A stretch of DNA of 64,000 nt, from NCBI GenBank assembly GCA_963422465.1, contig OY730169.1, positions 1,240,001 through 1,304,000 of the forward strand, given 5' to 3'. The stretch comes from Lichina pygmaea (lineage: Eukaryota; Ascomycota; Lichinomycetes; Lichinales; Lichinaceae). The notes under the pieces are model-generated. The model was not told the DNA's origin, did not search any database, and was given only the letters and a program-made list of their open reading frames with translations. A program made the position numbers and the translations under genes. Below are positions 21,369-31,716 of this stretch, in pieces. Position 1 is the stretch's first letter. The number at the start of each line of letters is the position of its first letter.

Positions 21369-24300
21369 AGTTCTTGGTTGGTTCCCACAAATTCTCCTTT
21401 TTGTCAAAACCTAACCACTTCACCAGGTACTCAGTTTTCTGTCTGTTTCTCTGACTATCCAGGATTCTTTCAACATCGTACTTTTCTTTGTTATCCTCGA
21501 AGTTCTATTCTGTCTTGATCTCTGCGTTGCTGGGTGCTGGTTCAAGCAGTAAGATGTGGAATACTCAGTGTATCCTTGCTTTTCGTGGTAGTCTCAGTTG
21601 ATAGTTGACTTTCCCAGTGTGCTTCTTGATTTTGAATAGTCTGATTTGTACGTGGTCCAGCTTTTTGCTTAGTCACTTTGAGCGCAGGTTTTTTGTTGAT
21701 AGGTAGACCTTATCCCCCCTTTCCAGGGTTGGTCTCTTCAACCTTTTGTTATGTAATCAGTGGGTGGTGGTGTTCTGGGCACAGTTGATTGTTGTTTTCA
21801 TTATCTCGTGTATAGTAGCAAGTTTATCAACATTGACAATGTTGCCTTCTGCTGTTGCCTGCCATCAGAGGTTTTTTCCGTAGTTCACAAAGAACAGTGT
21901 TGTCTCTGTCACACTGTGTTGCTGGTTGTTGTACACAAACTGTGCTATTGGTAGCAGTTCCACCCAGTTATCCTGCTGGTGGTTGACGTAGTGTTGTAGA
22001 TACTGCTCCATCGTCTGGTTTGTCCACTCAGTTTGTCTGTCAGTTTGTGGGTGGTAGGCTGTTGACATCCTTGTATCAATGCCAAGTTGCCTTGTCCACA
22101 TGTTCCAGAATTTTGAGGTGAAGAGTTTGTCTCAATCTGAGATGATTATTTTTGGTAGCCCTCAGTGGCTTACCAGCTCTTTGAGTAGAATGTTTGTAAG
22201 TTTGTTCACAGTTTCTGACTCTTTCCACAGGACCAGGTGAGCGTATTTGGTGAGTTTGTCAACAACCACCAAAATGCTATTGTATACCACCTTTGTTGCT
22301 GGGTCTATTGACTTTGGCAACTTGACCACAAAATCCATCGTGATAGTTTCCCATGGTGCCTCAGGTAGGTCTATTTGCTGTGCCTGCCTGTAGGGCTTAT
22401 GTCTTGATGGTTTGTTCTTCGCACACTGTTCGCAGTTGTGAATGAACTCTGTCATCTTGCACTTCATTCTGTCAAAGCAGTAGTTCCTTTGGATTTTCTC
22501 CAAGGTTTTATCTTGCCCGGGGTGTCTGTGCAAAGACCTGTCATGGTGCCTCCAGATCACCTCCTCTTGTGCTCTTTCTGGCACAATTTCCTTTTTGTTT
22601 ACCACCTTGTAGCCAAGGGTAAGGAGTGGACCTTTTGTTTCAGTTGTTGCCAGTTGGGGTTGGGCATAGACCAGGGTTTGTCCTTTCATCACTAGGATTG
22701 AGTGTTCCTCTGTTGTTTTCTTGTCCATCAGGTCTGGTCACCTGCTGAGTGCGTCCGCTCAAGCATTTTCAGTGCCCTTCTGGTAGAGGATTTGAAAGTT
22801 GTATGATGCCAACAACTCTGCCCATTGAACTTGTCATCAGTTTAGCTTCTTTGTTGTTGTGAAGTAAGCTAAGTTCTTGTGGTCTGAGTACACATCTACC
22901 ATGTATTTTGCCCCCTCCAAGTAAGACCTCCATTCTTGGAATGTGTTGATGATTGCTAACAACTCTTTGTCGTGAACATCATACCTCAGTTCTGGGCCAG
23001 AGAACTTTCTTGATCAGTACATGACAGGGTGTAAGCGGTTGTCAGCGTCTGGTTGACACAAGCAGGATCCCAATGCTTGGTCTGAGGCATCAGTCTCCAA
23101 AATAATCCTCTTCTCAGGGTCAAATGATACCAAAATAGGTGTGGAGATGAATTTATTCTTCAACTCCTGGAAGGCTGCTTGTTGGCTCTCCCCCCACCTG
23201 AAAGATTTGTTCTTTCTGGTTAACTCTGTCAAGACTGCTGCTGTTCTTGAGTAGTTCTTGATGAATCGTCAGTAGAAGTTTGCAAATTCTAGAAAGGATT
23301 GTACTTCTTTGAGGTTTTTGGGTGTTGGCCAGTCTTGTACTACTGCTGTCTTTGTGTTGTCTATTCAGATTCCTTCTGTTGTTAGGATCAACCCCAAATA
23401 TTCCACTTCTTTCATGTGGAAAACACTCTTATCAAGGCATAACCTTATGCCTGCTTTCTGGAGTGCATGTAGGATCTTCTTGACATGCTGTTTATACTTC
23501 TCCAAGGTTCTATTGGTGTATACCAAGATGTTGTCAATGTAGGCAGTGACAAATATGTCCAGGTATTGTCAGAGGACAGCGTTAATGAGTGATTAGAATG
23601 TTGCCAGTGTATTTGTAAGGCTGAATAGCATCACGGTATACTTGTAATACCTGTACCTTTTACAAAAGGCTGTCTTCCATTCTTCGCTGTCTTTCATCCT
23701 AACCAGGTTGAAAGTGCCTCGAATATCAAACTTGGTAAACTATTTGGCTCCTTGGATCTGGTCTTGGATTTCTGATATCAATGGCAGCAGGTAACAGTTT
23801 TTCACCATGATCACATTTAGCCGCTGATAATCAACACACAGTTGAAGTTTGCCATCTTTCTTTGGCACAAACAATATTGGGTATCCAGCCAGTAATGTTG
23901 AAGGTCTTATGAACTCTTTCACTAGGTTCTTGTCCAGGTAGTCTCTCAGGGCCTCAAGCTCTTTCACTGACAGAGTGTAGATAGGGCTGTGTGTGAGTTT
24001 TTTTCTGTCTTCCAGCAGAATCTTGTGGTCCCACTCTTGATGTTCCAGTAGTGTTGTGATCACTGTTTCTTTGAACATCTCCTGGTATTCTTTATACTCA
24101 CTTGGCAACTGCGGTGCCTGAGTCTTGCCCACAGTGTCTTGCATGGTGCAAAGTTGTTGTGTTCGGAGTTTCATCCAGGCCACACAGGCCTCCCCGCACT
24201 GGTGGTGTTTCTTCCACTGTGTCAGTGAGATTTCTTTGATTGTCACTCCTGGTTCTGACTTGACCAGTGTCTTATCCAGAAAGACTAGTTGCCTTCTTTT

Positions 24301-26305
24301 CCAGTCAATCCTTGGGTTTTGTTTTTCCAACCACAGAAGTCCCAATATAACTTTGTGTGGTATTGGGACCAAGTTGAATTCCTCTGTTCTGATTGTTGTG
24401 CCATAAACACTCAGTCTCAGACTCTTGGTCTCCTTCATCACTTGTCCTTCATCTTTGGAGAGTGGTGTTCTGTCCACTACCATCAATTGGCAAGGGTCTT
24501 TCTTACCTTGGACTGGAACCTTGTTTCTTCTGGCAAAACTTTCTGACATGAAGTTGCCAGTCACACCAGAGTTGATCATGGCCTTAGCCAACCACCCATT
24601 GACTCTGATCTTGATGTGAAAGTGCGGGCTGCAGGCTGTCGCATCAAGGCTTGGCTTGACTTCTTCCTCCCAGGGTGTTGTCTTGCCTGCTCTTCCAACC
24701 CCGGTTTTGAAAAGCACTGCTAGTTTTTTGAGCTGCCTAGACCCTGGGCCTGACACTCTACCACGTGTTATTTGCATCGTGTGGTGAGGCATTGTTCCCA
24801 CAGGTCTTGGTTGCAATCATCTTGTTCAGGGTTGACCTTTTGGATATGTATATTCCATCATGCTTCCACCTTGGACCCTGGGAACCACATCTTCCTTCTT
24901 TTCTCTAGAAGGTGTTCCTTGCAGTGGTTGTCTTCACACACCTTCCAATAAGGTTGTGTGCAGGCTGCTGTTGTAGCCTGGTGTAGGTCCACTTGTGTGG
25001 TGATGTCTCTGACCTGTGTGACGCTGAGGGTATCATCAACCCATTGTGACACTTGCGTCTCCCCTATTTCTGATAGGGTTGTGTCCTGTCATCGAAGGAC
25101 AGGTTTATCAGGGACTGGTGGTGGCTGGGCTTCCTTGTTGTCAACCTGTTCCTCCATGTAGCCAGTTGTGTTGAACTCGGAGATCAGGTTGTTCTCCCAG
25201 TGGATTCTGTCAACCTTCCTTCAGACCTTGTCAAGGTGATCCAAGGTTTCTTGAAGCATGATCTCAAGTTTTTTGGCGTGTTGTCAGAGGTTGTCCTCCT
25301 CTCTGAGAAGTACTGCCTCAGGGTGATTGTGGGGCAGTGTGCCTTGGGGGGCCCTCTGGGGCTCCTCCACCTCCCTGCTTTTCCAGGCACTTGTGGTGTT
25401 CAACTACTTCTCTTTGCCCTTCTTGTTCTTCTTCTTGCTCCTGCAGTTCACCGCAAGGTGGCCCACTTTCTGACAGTTGTAACACTTCCATGTCTCCTTC
25501 TTTCGTGGTTCCATCACATCAATTTCCATGGGTACCAAGCTGTAGTTATCTTTGGCAGGTGTTGGTTTTTTCTTCACCTATAGTTTTGTCTGCTTGCCTC
25601 ACTTCTCAAGCTCTCTCTCAAACTGTCAGTCATTGATGCGAGCTGCAGTCTTGATCATTTTGTAGAGCTTGGTTGGTCAGTCTCCTCGTGTGATGTTGTC
25701 CTTGACTTGTTCCTTGAGGCCTTGGTAGAATAGTGCTGTTAGTGCACTGTCCCCCCACTGGATCCTCACTGCTAGTTGTTGGAACTTCACCGCAAACTCT
25801 GATGCTGATCCTGTTTGCCACAGTGCTTGGAGCTTTCATTCCACATCTCTTTCCTTGTCAAGAATCCCAAACATCTTTCTCATAGCTGTCTTAAAGGTTT
25901 TCAAGCTTTCCATGACCTGTCAGGTATTGTCTTCTTGCTCCTTGGGGTCTACCTGATTGTCTAGGTAATCCCTTAAGTAGACATTGAACTAAGTGAAGGC
26001 TGGTCCTTCCAGGTAGGAGGCTGCGAATAGCACCTTCTCCTGGTCTGTCGGGAACTGGGCTGTGTTGAACCTATAGTAAAGCTCCAGTTGTGAGAAGAAC
26101 AACTCCAGTCCTCCCCTGGATCTATTGTACCTTTTCAGGGCACCTACCTTCAAGGGCTTCAGGGGTAGGTTAACAATAGGTGCTGCCTGGACAGTCTGGG
26201 CCTGAGCCACCTGAGCAGCTTGGGCTTGAGCCACCTGGGAAGGGGTAGGGCTTTGTGGATCCACTATTGTATCGAGTCAGTGTCCTGTATGTTAGAGGCT
26301 GAAAC

Positions 26306-26799
26306 TGTTAAAGGCTGGGCTGGGTTCACACAGAAGCCAGTACAGTCTGTTGCTTCGCAGAGTGGATTCTAGACAGGGACTTGGTAGAGGAATAGACAGG
26401 TGGGGTAACTCTCCTGTGCTATTGTCTCAGTACGATGTGTGCATGTGTGTTCAGCCTGGAGAGCTAATCCCTCCGGGCTCTTTGGGGGGTCTTTATACAG
26501 ATGCCCTGAGGGGGGGGGTCTCCTCGAGAGGTATCATCCTTTTGCGTGGACAAGCTCCTCACTTAGGGACTACTTGTCCACCGGACAAGCTCCTCGCTTA
26601 GGGACTGCTTGTCCACCAGACAAGCTCCTCGCTTAGGGACTGCTTGTCCACCGGACAAGCTCCTCACTTAGCTCCTGCTTGTCCACCAGACAAGCTCCTC
26701 ACTTAGCTCTTGCTTGTCCACCGGATCAGTCGGATGTTGTTCCGTATGACTAACACTCCTCCCTCGCTTACCTGGGCTGTTCCGGCCTAGGCCTTAACA
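26306..26799 (-). repeat. right LTR of Gypsy copy 2
   Basis: 494 bp, with the same termini as the left LTR. The 35-bp difference in length is exactly one more copy of the internal 35-bp unit: five here (about 26547-26722) against four on the left. Confidence 0.95.
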
Positions 26800-27982
26800 C
26801 TGGTTTAGCCAGACTTCAACAATCTAGGATACTGGCAGTGTGTTTTCTCCAGCTTGTTGATCTGGTGTTGCCAGAGAGGTATCTTGTTAGCTTGGCTCTG
26901 GGGGAATAGATAAAGAAGAGCTGGATTAGATGTTGGGGGATCTGGAAGCCAGTATAGAGATTGGTGCTCTAGAGTTGTATTGGGGATGACTGGGTTTTTT
27001 CTTTTTTGAGGTCATAGCTCTGGGTTTCCAGTAGTGATACCTTTAGAGAGTTGAGAGAGTTGAGGGAAAGAGAAGAGTACTCTGACTTCCTAGCAGTAGT
27101 GATCTAGCTCTGAGTCCAGAACTCAGAGCTAGACTTTCCTGGGTAGCTTCTTCCTTCTAAGCTCTGGGTTAGGTCTGGGAGTATTCACCTAGACTAGGGA
27201 CCAGACCCTCTATCTAGACTTTCCTTGAATTCTTAGATTCTGCCAGCCAAGAGTAGAGCTCAAGTTATTCTACTTTTCCACTCTCTGTTTTCCTCTTGAA
27301 CTGGGAGTACTTACTTAATCCTGGGACCACACCCCAAGACTGAGTGTTTCTAGGTAATTGGGGCCCATCCCCAGTTCTCCAAAAAACCACTGGCCTTTCT
27401 CTCTCTTGTTATTGGTAGTCTGTTGCTTGTTGAAGTTAAAGATCATAGAGTCTGGGATCACAACTTTTGACAAACAGGTTGAGTTTTCCAAAGTGATGGG
27501 TTTTCACCTTAAGGTTTTGGTGGTTTGAGGGTGGAACTCAGCTGGTTTCCAGGACTTCTGACAAAATGCGGTGATTGTCAGAAGTGATGGTCCTTGGGTG
27601 TCGTCTGGAACTGGTGGCATGTAAGCCTAAGTACTTTTCAAAGTTGACCACAATACAGGTGTCATAACTCTTGGAGGTATCACACAGCACACATTTCTCT
27701 GTCACTTTTTTCTTCTTGTTGCATCCAGTGCCTAGCTCTACATTACTTCAGTCAGACCTTGATTTTGATGTCATTCATGGCATTTTTGGGGGTATGGAGA
27801 CTCCATCAGCTGTGTGAAGTCAGGCGGTCAGGGCAGACTTGTCAATAGTTCTGGAGTACTTATGCTCCCTACAGATCTTCGCTAATTTCGAGGTACCCTG
27901 GTACGTATCCTTAGCTGAGGGGGGCATGGTAAGCAAAAAGTTGTATAGAGGGGGGCATTGCATTAATTGTCCGCAATTACTC

Positions 27983-28430
27983 TGGTACCCCTCTATGCAA
28001 CTACCATGCCCCCTCCGTACTTCCGTGCCCCTCTTGCTTACCGGTACGTACCTCAATACCTTGGAATTAGCAAAGATACCTAGAGAACGTAAGTACTCCA
28101 GAGCTCTCGACAAGTTAGCCTGCCATGCACACAGCTAAACAGAGTCTCCACACTCCCAAAAATGCCATAAATAACTTCCAAATTAAGATCTGACTAGGTA
28201 TTGGATGTGACTAAAAAAAATTGCGACTGAAAAATGTGTGCTGTGTGATGTGTCCAAGAGTTATGACACCTGAATCCAGTTCAACTTTGAAAAGTACTTA
28301 GGTTTAGGTGGGCTGGTTGGGTGCAGAGCCTGTATTCCAGTACGTACCCGGCCGAGGGGGGCACGGAAGTAAGAAGGGGGGGCATGGTACAGTAAGTGAA
28401 AAGTTGCATGCGAGTGTAGAGGGGGGCATC
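27983..28430. mobile_element. short TIR element (MITE-like), arm 2, inverted next to arm 1
   Basis: Same family as the element at 12996-27973 but in opposite orientation and without the LINE. The left end is near CCCCTCTATGCAACTACC (27988) and the right end is GTAGAGGGGGGCATC (28416-28430). The body pairs with arm 1 through CTCCAAGAGTTATGACACC-type blocks and TCAACTTTGAAAAGTACTTA (28278-28297). At 28294-28303 it reads CTTAGGTTTA, the uninterrupted version of the LINE target site TAAGCCTAAG. Its own target duplication is not clear. Confidence 0.75.
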
Positions 28431-29021
28431 GGTCCGTGTAATGTTTCAGTAGTACTATTAGTAAGCAGAGAAACCAGCGATCATGTGAGCCCACCGACTC
28501 ACCAAGAAAACTCTCGAGAATTCTGATAATGCGGCTCTGCAGCCAATTTTCACCTGCACTCTTCGTGCTCCTGTAACATTATACCCGTGCCACGGGGGGT
28601 ATTTTACCCCCCTCCTCCCGTCACTTCGGTACGTCCGGGACACCCTCGTACTACGTAGTAGAAGCTGTGAGACGAGAAGAGTCAGAGAACCTGGGGGGTT
28701 CTGTTGAGTACTTTTGAGAGTGGTGGAGGTATGAATTGCGTCACCGCTGACACGCCTTGGTTATTCATATCACATGACTATAGCTCACGTGATCTGTTTT
28801 ATGGGCTGCCTGATGATAGGTCAAACTTGGTGTGTGTGTGTCACCTGGCTCATCATCGATCTACGTATGTGCTTGATGATCTCTCTGATTCCACTTATCA
28901 GCGTAGTCACATGCCAGTGCACTGCAAAATTCTGGCTGTGGCGTAGGCCAATCGACTTGGCCACACCCCTCCTGTCAACACAGACCCTCACCCTAGTTTC
29001 CTTCCAATCGCCAGCTCCCTC
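28431..29021. other. gene-free spacer with a solo TIR fragment
   Basis: At about 28586-28655 the sequence TACCCGTGCCACGGGGGG, followed by ACTTCGGTACGTCCGG, matches the inverted right end of the TIR element at 37268-38056. It looks like a leftover terminus of that family. No gene is supported in the rest. Confidence 0.65.
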
Positions 29022-29771
29022 TACTGTACCCGATCACATGACAGTCGATATCAGATAACAAGCAGTTAAGGGACCCCCTTGATGAAATTTTGTATAAGTC
29101 CACTATCCTTGGTTGGAATCATCTCAAATTTTTATATTGGGTGGAGAATCATATAGAGAAGAGATATCGAGCAATAGAGCTCTAGTATACAAAGTGTGAT
29201 TGCTTTCTCACAACTCAATCATGTTAATTAGTTCTGGGGCCTCCTAATCTTCCCACCTGTCATCTACATCATCAACATCAGAAGAAGACTGTTTTGACTG
29301 GTGAATGAGTCTTTCTTGCAGTTTTTACAGCCTTCTGATCTTTTTCCTCCTTCTCTGCCTGCTTCTACAAGGTGCTGTGTTCTGCACTTAAAACAAGACT
29401 TCCCAACAATACGCTCTGCAAGATCCTAGACAGTCTGGGGAGTCATAGACTATTCCTGGATGCTAAGGGCACCAACACACTCCACTAGCTTTACTTCCTG
29501 GAGTCTTCTGCTGATGTCAATGATGAAGATGACCGGTGGGAAGACAAGGAGGTCGCAAGGACTAAGTAATAAAGTTGAGTTCTGAGAAAACAGTCACGCT
29601 TTGTATACTAGAGCTCTATTGCTCGATATCTCTTCTCTATATGATTCTCTACCCAATATAAAAAATTGAGATGATTCCAACCAAGGATAGTGGACTTATA
29701 CAAAATTTCATCAAGGGGGCCCCTCAACTGCTCGCTATCTGATATCGACCGTCATGTGATCGGGTACGGTA
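29022..29771. mobile_element. long-TIR DNA element, non-autonomous
   Basis: About 750 bp with inverted ends of about 190 bp that are nearly identical. The left end starts TACTGTACCCGATCAC (29022) and the right end finishes GTGATCGGGTACGGTA (29756-29771). Both arms contain TTGGTTGGAATCATCTCAA and TAGAGCTCTAGTATACAAAG or its close match. The outermost TA on both sides could be a TA target duplication as in Tc1/mariner relatives, but this is not certain. The central about 370 bp has no significant frame. The family also occurs, more decayed, at 4481-6238. Confidence 0.85.
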
Positions 29772-30418
29772 ATCGTTTGCTTGATCATGTCTAGGTCTCC
29801 TCCTCGAAAGGCATCACTGCCTAGCCTTCTTTTTTCCACCCCGGTGGACCACGGGGAATCTAGGTCCATGTGCCACCGTACAGTACCGGTACCTACCGTA
29901 CGGTACCGGTAATGCAAGCCTGCGACTGCATTCCAAGATCGTACGGTAACTTGGCCGGTTCCATTTATACTCGGCTAGAGGCTTAAGAAGCTGGAGACCA
30001 TCAAGAAAGAATGTTTCTTGATGCAGAATTGACGGCGCGAGATGCAGTCAAGGTTCAGATTTGGTGTTGCTGTTGGTGCTGTTGGTTGGGCAGGAGTGGG
30101 CTCTTGTTTGCGGGTGTTGGGAATATGTACGACGGGTACACAGGGCAAGAGTGATGTCCTGTCTGATTGTGATTGAGATAGTAAACTCAAAGTCCGAGAG
30201 GATGATTGCAACTACTATACCACGTCCTCGGTCGTGGATCTACGTATCTGTCGGCTCTTCACGAAGCTTGGAAGTCGAAGAAACAGCGTTGGATGAAGTT
30301 CAAGGGATCCTGGAATGCGGTAGTTGACAACACCAAGCAGTCCTTGAAAATTTCAAGAATGTTCGTTTGGCGCTTTGAATTGTCTGCTCGCAGCCGGGTG
30401 CTGAGCCAGAGCACGAGA
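29772..30418. other. gene-free spacer
   Basis: Nothing coding is supported. It includes a GTACGGTACCGGTA-rich stretch (about 29875-29955) and, at its right end, the likely 3' UTR of the dehydrogenase gene. Confidence 0.6.
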
Positions 30419-31357
30419 TCAGATCTTGCTCGGCATTCTCATCCCTCCGTCGAGCCGGATGACCCCTCCGTTCAGCATGCCGTTCTCGATGACATGCTGG
30501 ACGAGCGCCGCAAACTCGGCCGCGTCGCCGAGCCTGCGCGGGAACTCGGCCGCCTTCGTCAGGCTCTTCCGGATCGTCTCCGTCAGTCGGGCCGTCATGG
30601 CCGTCTCGAACGGCCCGGGCGCGATCGAGACGACTCGGATGCCGTGCTCGGCCACGTCCCTGGTCATGGGCAGCGTCAGGGACGCGATGGCTCCCTTCGA
30701 CGCCGCGTAGGCCACCTGTCCCGGCTGGCCGTCAAACGCCGCCACCGACGCCACCGTCACGACGACGCCGCGCTCGCCGTCCGGTGGACGGGGCGTGGCC
30801 CGGCAGAGGTGTGGGAGCACCTGCCGCACAAGATCGACCGTCCCTCGAACGTTGACCTCCATCACGGCATCAAAGCTTTCGATGTCGAACGGTCTGCCAC
30901 GCTTGTCGATAATCTGCCAAGGGTAAGTGTACGACCGTCCACGATGGGAGCGCGAGGCTTCGACGAGTGACCGTCGCCATACCTTCGCAGCCGCCCCGAT
31001 CCCGCTTGCAGCGATCACTCCGCCCAACTCTTTGCCGGTCCGACTTGCCCAGTCGGCCGCCTTGTCGACCGACTCGGATATACTCGACGAGCTTGTCACG
31101 TCGGTACGGTAGAACTGGGCTCGGACGTGGCCTAGCTCTCGGAGACAAGCCTGTCCAAGCTCTTCGTTGGTGTCTAGAATCGCTACATTTGCGCCGTGCC
31201 GGCAGAGATGGCTGGCCGTTGCTTGGCCAAGCCCCGACGCTCTATGGTGGACTCAGGTGAGCATCAGAGCTGCACGACCAGCTCTACCGAGGACCTGCAA
31301 GCTGGACGCATTACCGTACCCTCCTGAAATCACAAAGGTCCGACCTTCCACCCGCAT
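30419..31357 (-). CDS. short-chain dehydrogenase, 17beta-HSD10/3-hydroxyacyl-CoA dehydrogenase type 2-like
   Basis: Three exons, 31357-31320, 31241-30983 and 30913-30419, give 263 residues, the size of human HSD17B10 (261). Introns are 78 bp (GTACGG...TAG) and 69 bp (GTATGG...CAG). The first join rebuilds the Rossmann motif ISGGASGLGQAT and the second gives GIGAAAKIIDKRGRPF. Other motifs: catalytic Ser in VASVAAFDGQPGQ, the YxxxK pair in VAYAASKGAIASLTLP, and the family ending RLGDAAEFAALVQHVIENG...VIRLDGGMRM. The enzyme is expected to be a mitochondrial, NAD-dependent oxidoreductase acting on 2-methyl-3-hydroxyacyl-CoA from isoleucine and on related short acyl-CoAs. The second intron is a multiple of three with no stop, so retaining it would add 23 residues. 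An upstream in-frame ATG (31462) exists but extends into the shared promoter. The gene is divergent from the gene at 31717. Confidence 0.9.
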
Positions 31358-31716
31358 GTTGACAATGTCCTGCTCGAGCGGCTCGAGATTCCGTACAGAC
31401 CGTAGGGCTGGAGGACGGCTTGCGGGGCCCCGCCCTCCGATGTACCCCCTCGTACAGTACACATGTCACGATGTCATACGGTACCATGGGGTACGAACTA
31501 GAGCCAGGGTGGCGGTGGTGGTGGCTACTGGCACCCATAGCTCCGTACGGCAGACCGTCACTCCGTAAACTGCGCATAGGAGTACGTAGCCTTTGCAGCG
31601 GCGGGAACGGCCTCGAGCCCCACATGGTCCCTGAAGTTCTACAGGTTAGACCTCGATGCACAGGATTTGCCTCCAGGTCGATCGGACCAACGATAACAGG
31701 CGATAGTCTGGCTAGG
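31358..31716. promoter_or_regulatory. divergent intergenic region, 359 bp start to start
   Basis: Separates the minus-strand SDR start (31357) from the plus-strand membrane-protein start (31717). It is rich in GTACGG/CGTAC words. No TATA box or known activator site could be assigned with confidence. Shared regulation of the two genes is inference from the arrangement. Confidence 0.5.

Larger units (their letters stand above)
20276..26799 (-). mobile_element. Ty3/Gypsy LTR retrotransposon fossil (copy 2), complete outline with two LTRs
   Basis: A 6.5-kb element inserted in LINE ORF1 is flanked by the 5-bp duplication CTGGT (20271-20275 and 26800-26804). Both LTRs start TGTTAAAGGC and end GGCCTTAACA. 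Reading leftwards on the minus strand, the parts are gag (about 26264-25400, with a zinc knuckle near 25470), protease (about 24700-24200), reverse transcriptase (about 24000-23300), RNase H (about 23230-22750) and integrase (about 22728-21865). The order RT-RNase H-integrase defines Ty3/Gypsy. The coding part is broken, with many breaks. The LTRs differ by roughly 6% in the part compared by eye, nearly all transitions and many at CpG sites. Age read from LTR divergence would therefore be inflated by methylation-type decay. It is younger than the LINE it sits in. A plus-strand coding remnant lies between integrase and the left LTR. Confidence 0.93.
19332..27015 (-). pseudogene. LINE ORF1 (gag-like), interrupted by Gypsy copy 2
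   Basis: ORF1 begins at 27015 (MTSKKKKPSHPQYNSR) and runs left to the Gypsy insertion. It resumes at 20270, where the frame reading VEVWLNQ|SKASPKVQAVWKK carries straight across the insertion once the 5-bp duplication is counted once. The C-terminal part (19706-19332) holds a cluster of zinc-knuckle-like motifs: FGHQARTC, then CLACGGKHARRDY and CSNCREKHSAWEKVY. Where CCHC knuckles normally have Cys, several positions are Tyr. Besides the Gypsy insertion there are stops, for example after ...SRSPNI, before IVEVWLN and near 20175, plus a frame change near 19730-19870. ORF1 proteins bind LINE RNA to form the mobile particle. This copy cannot make a full protein. Confidence 0.8.
13119..27621 (-). 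mobile_element. Tad-like LINE (non-LTR retrotransposon) carrying two nested insertions
   Basis: The 3' end is at 13119, an A-rich tail read on the minus strand as AGTAAGAATAAAAT-type repeats. The 5' end is near 27621. The target duplication TAAGCCTAAG is present at 13109-13118 and 27622-27631. Removing the two later insertions (16860-19062 and 20276-26799) leaves about 5.8 kb, a normal size for a fungal LINE. Order on the minus strand: 5' UTR (27621-27016), ORF1 gag-like (from 27015 to about 19332), ORF2 endonuclease-RT (about 16784-13290) and a 3' UTR with the tail shared by the SINE. CpG is almost absent across the LINE body while TG and CA are frequent. It is inactive: ORF2 is spread over several frames with in-frame stops. 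Confidence 0.93.
12996..27973. mobile_element. short TIR element (MITE-like), arm 1, split by a LINE
   Basis: Without the LINE this element is about 475 bp: 12996-13118 plus 27622-27973. Its ends are inverted repeats of about 55 bp, beginning [T/C]GGACAATTAATG and then ATGCCCCCCTCTATRCAAC and a CATGCCCCC block. It is flanked by a 9-bp duplication, CAATTACTC, at 12987-12995 and 27974-27982. Nine-base duplications fit Mutator-like elements, but the superfamily is inference. The inside has a short stretch readable as KCVLCDTSKSYDT on the minus strand, with no recognised domain. A second, inverted copy lies immediately to the right. Confidence 0.8.
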
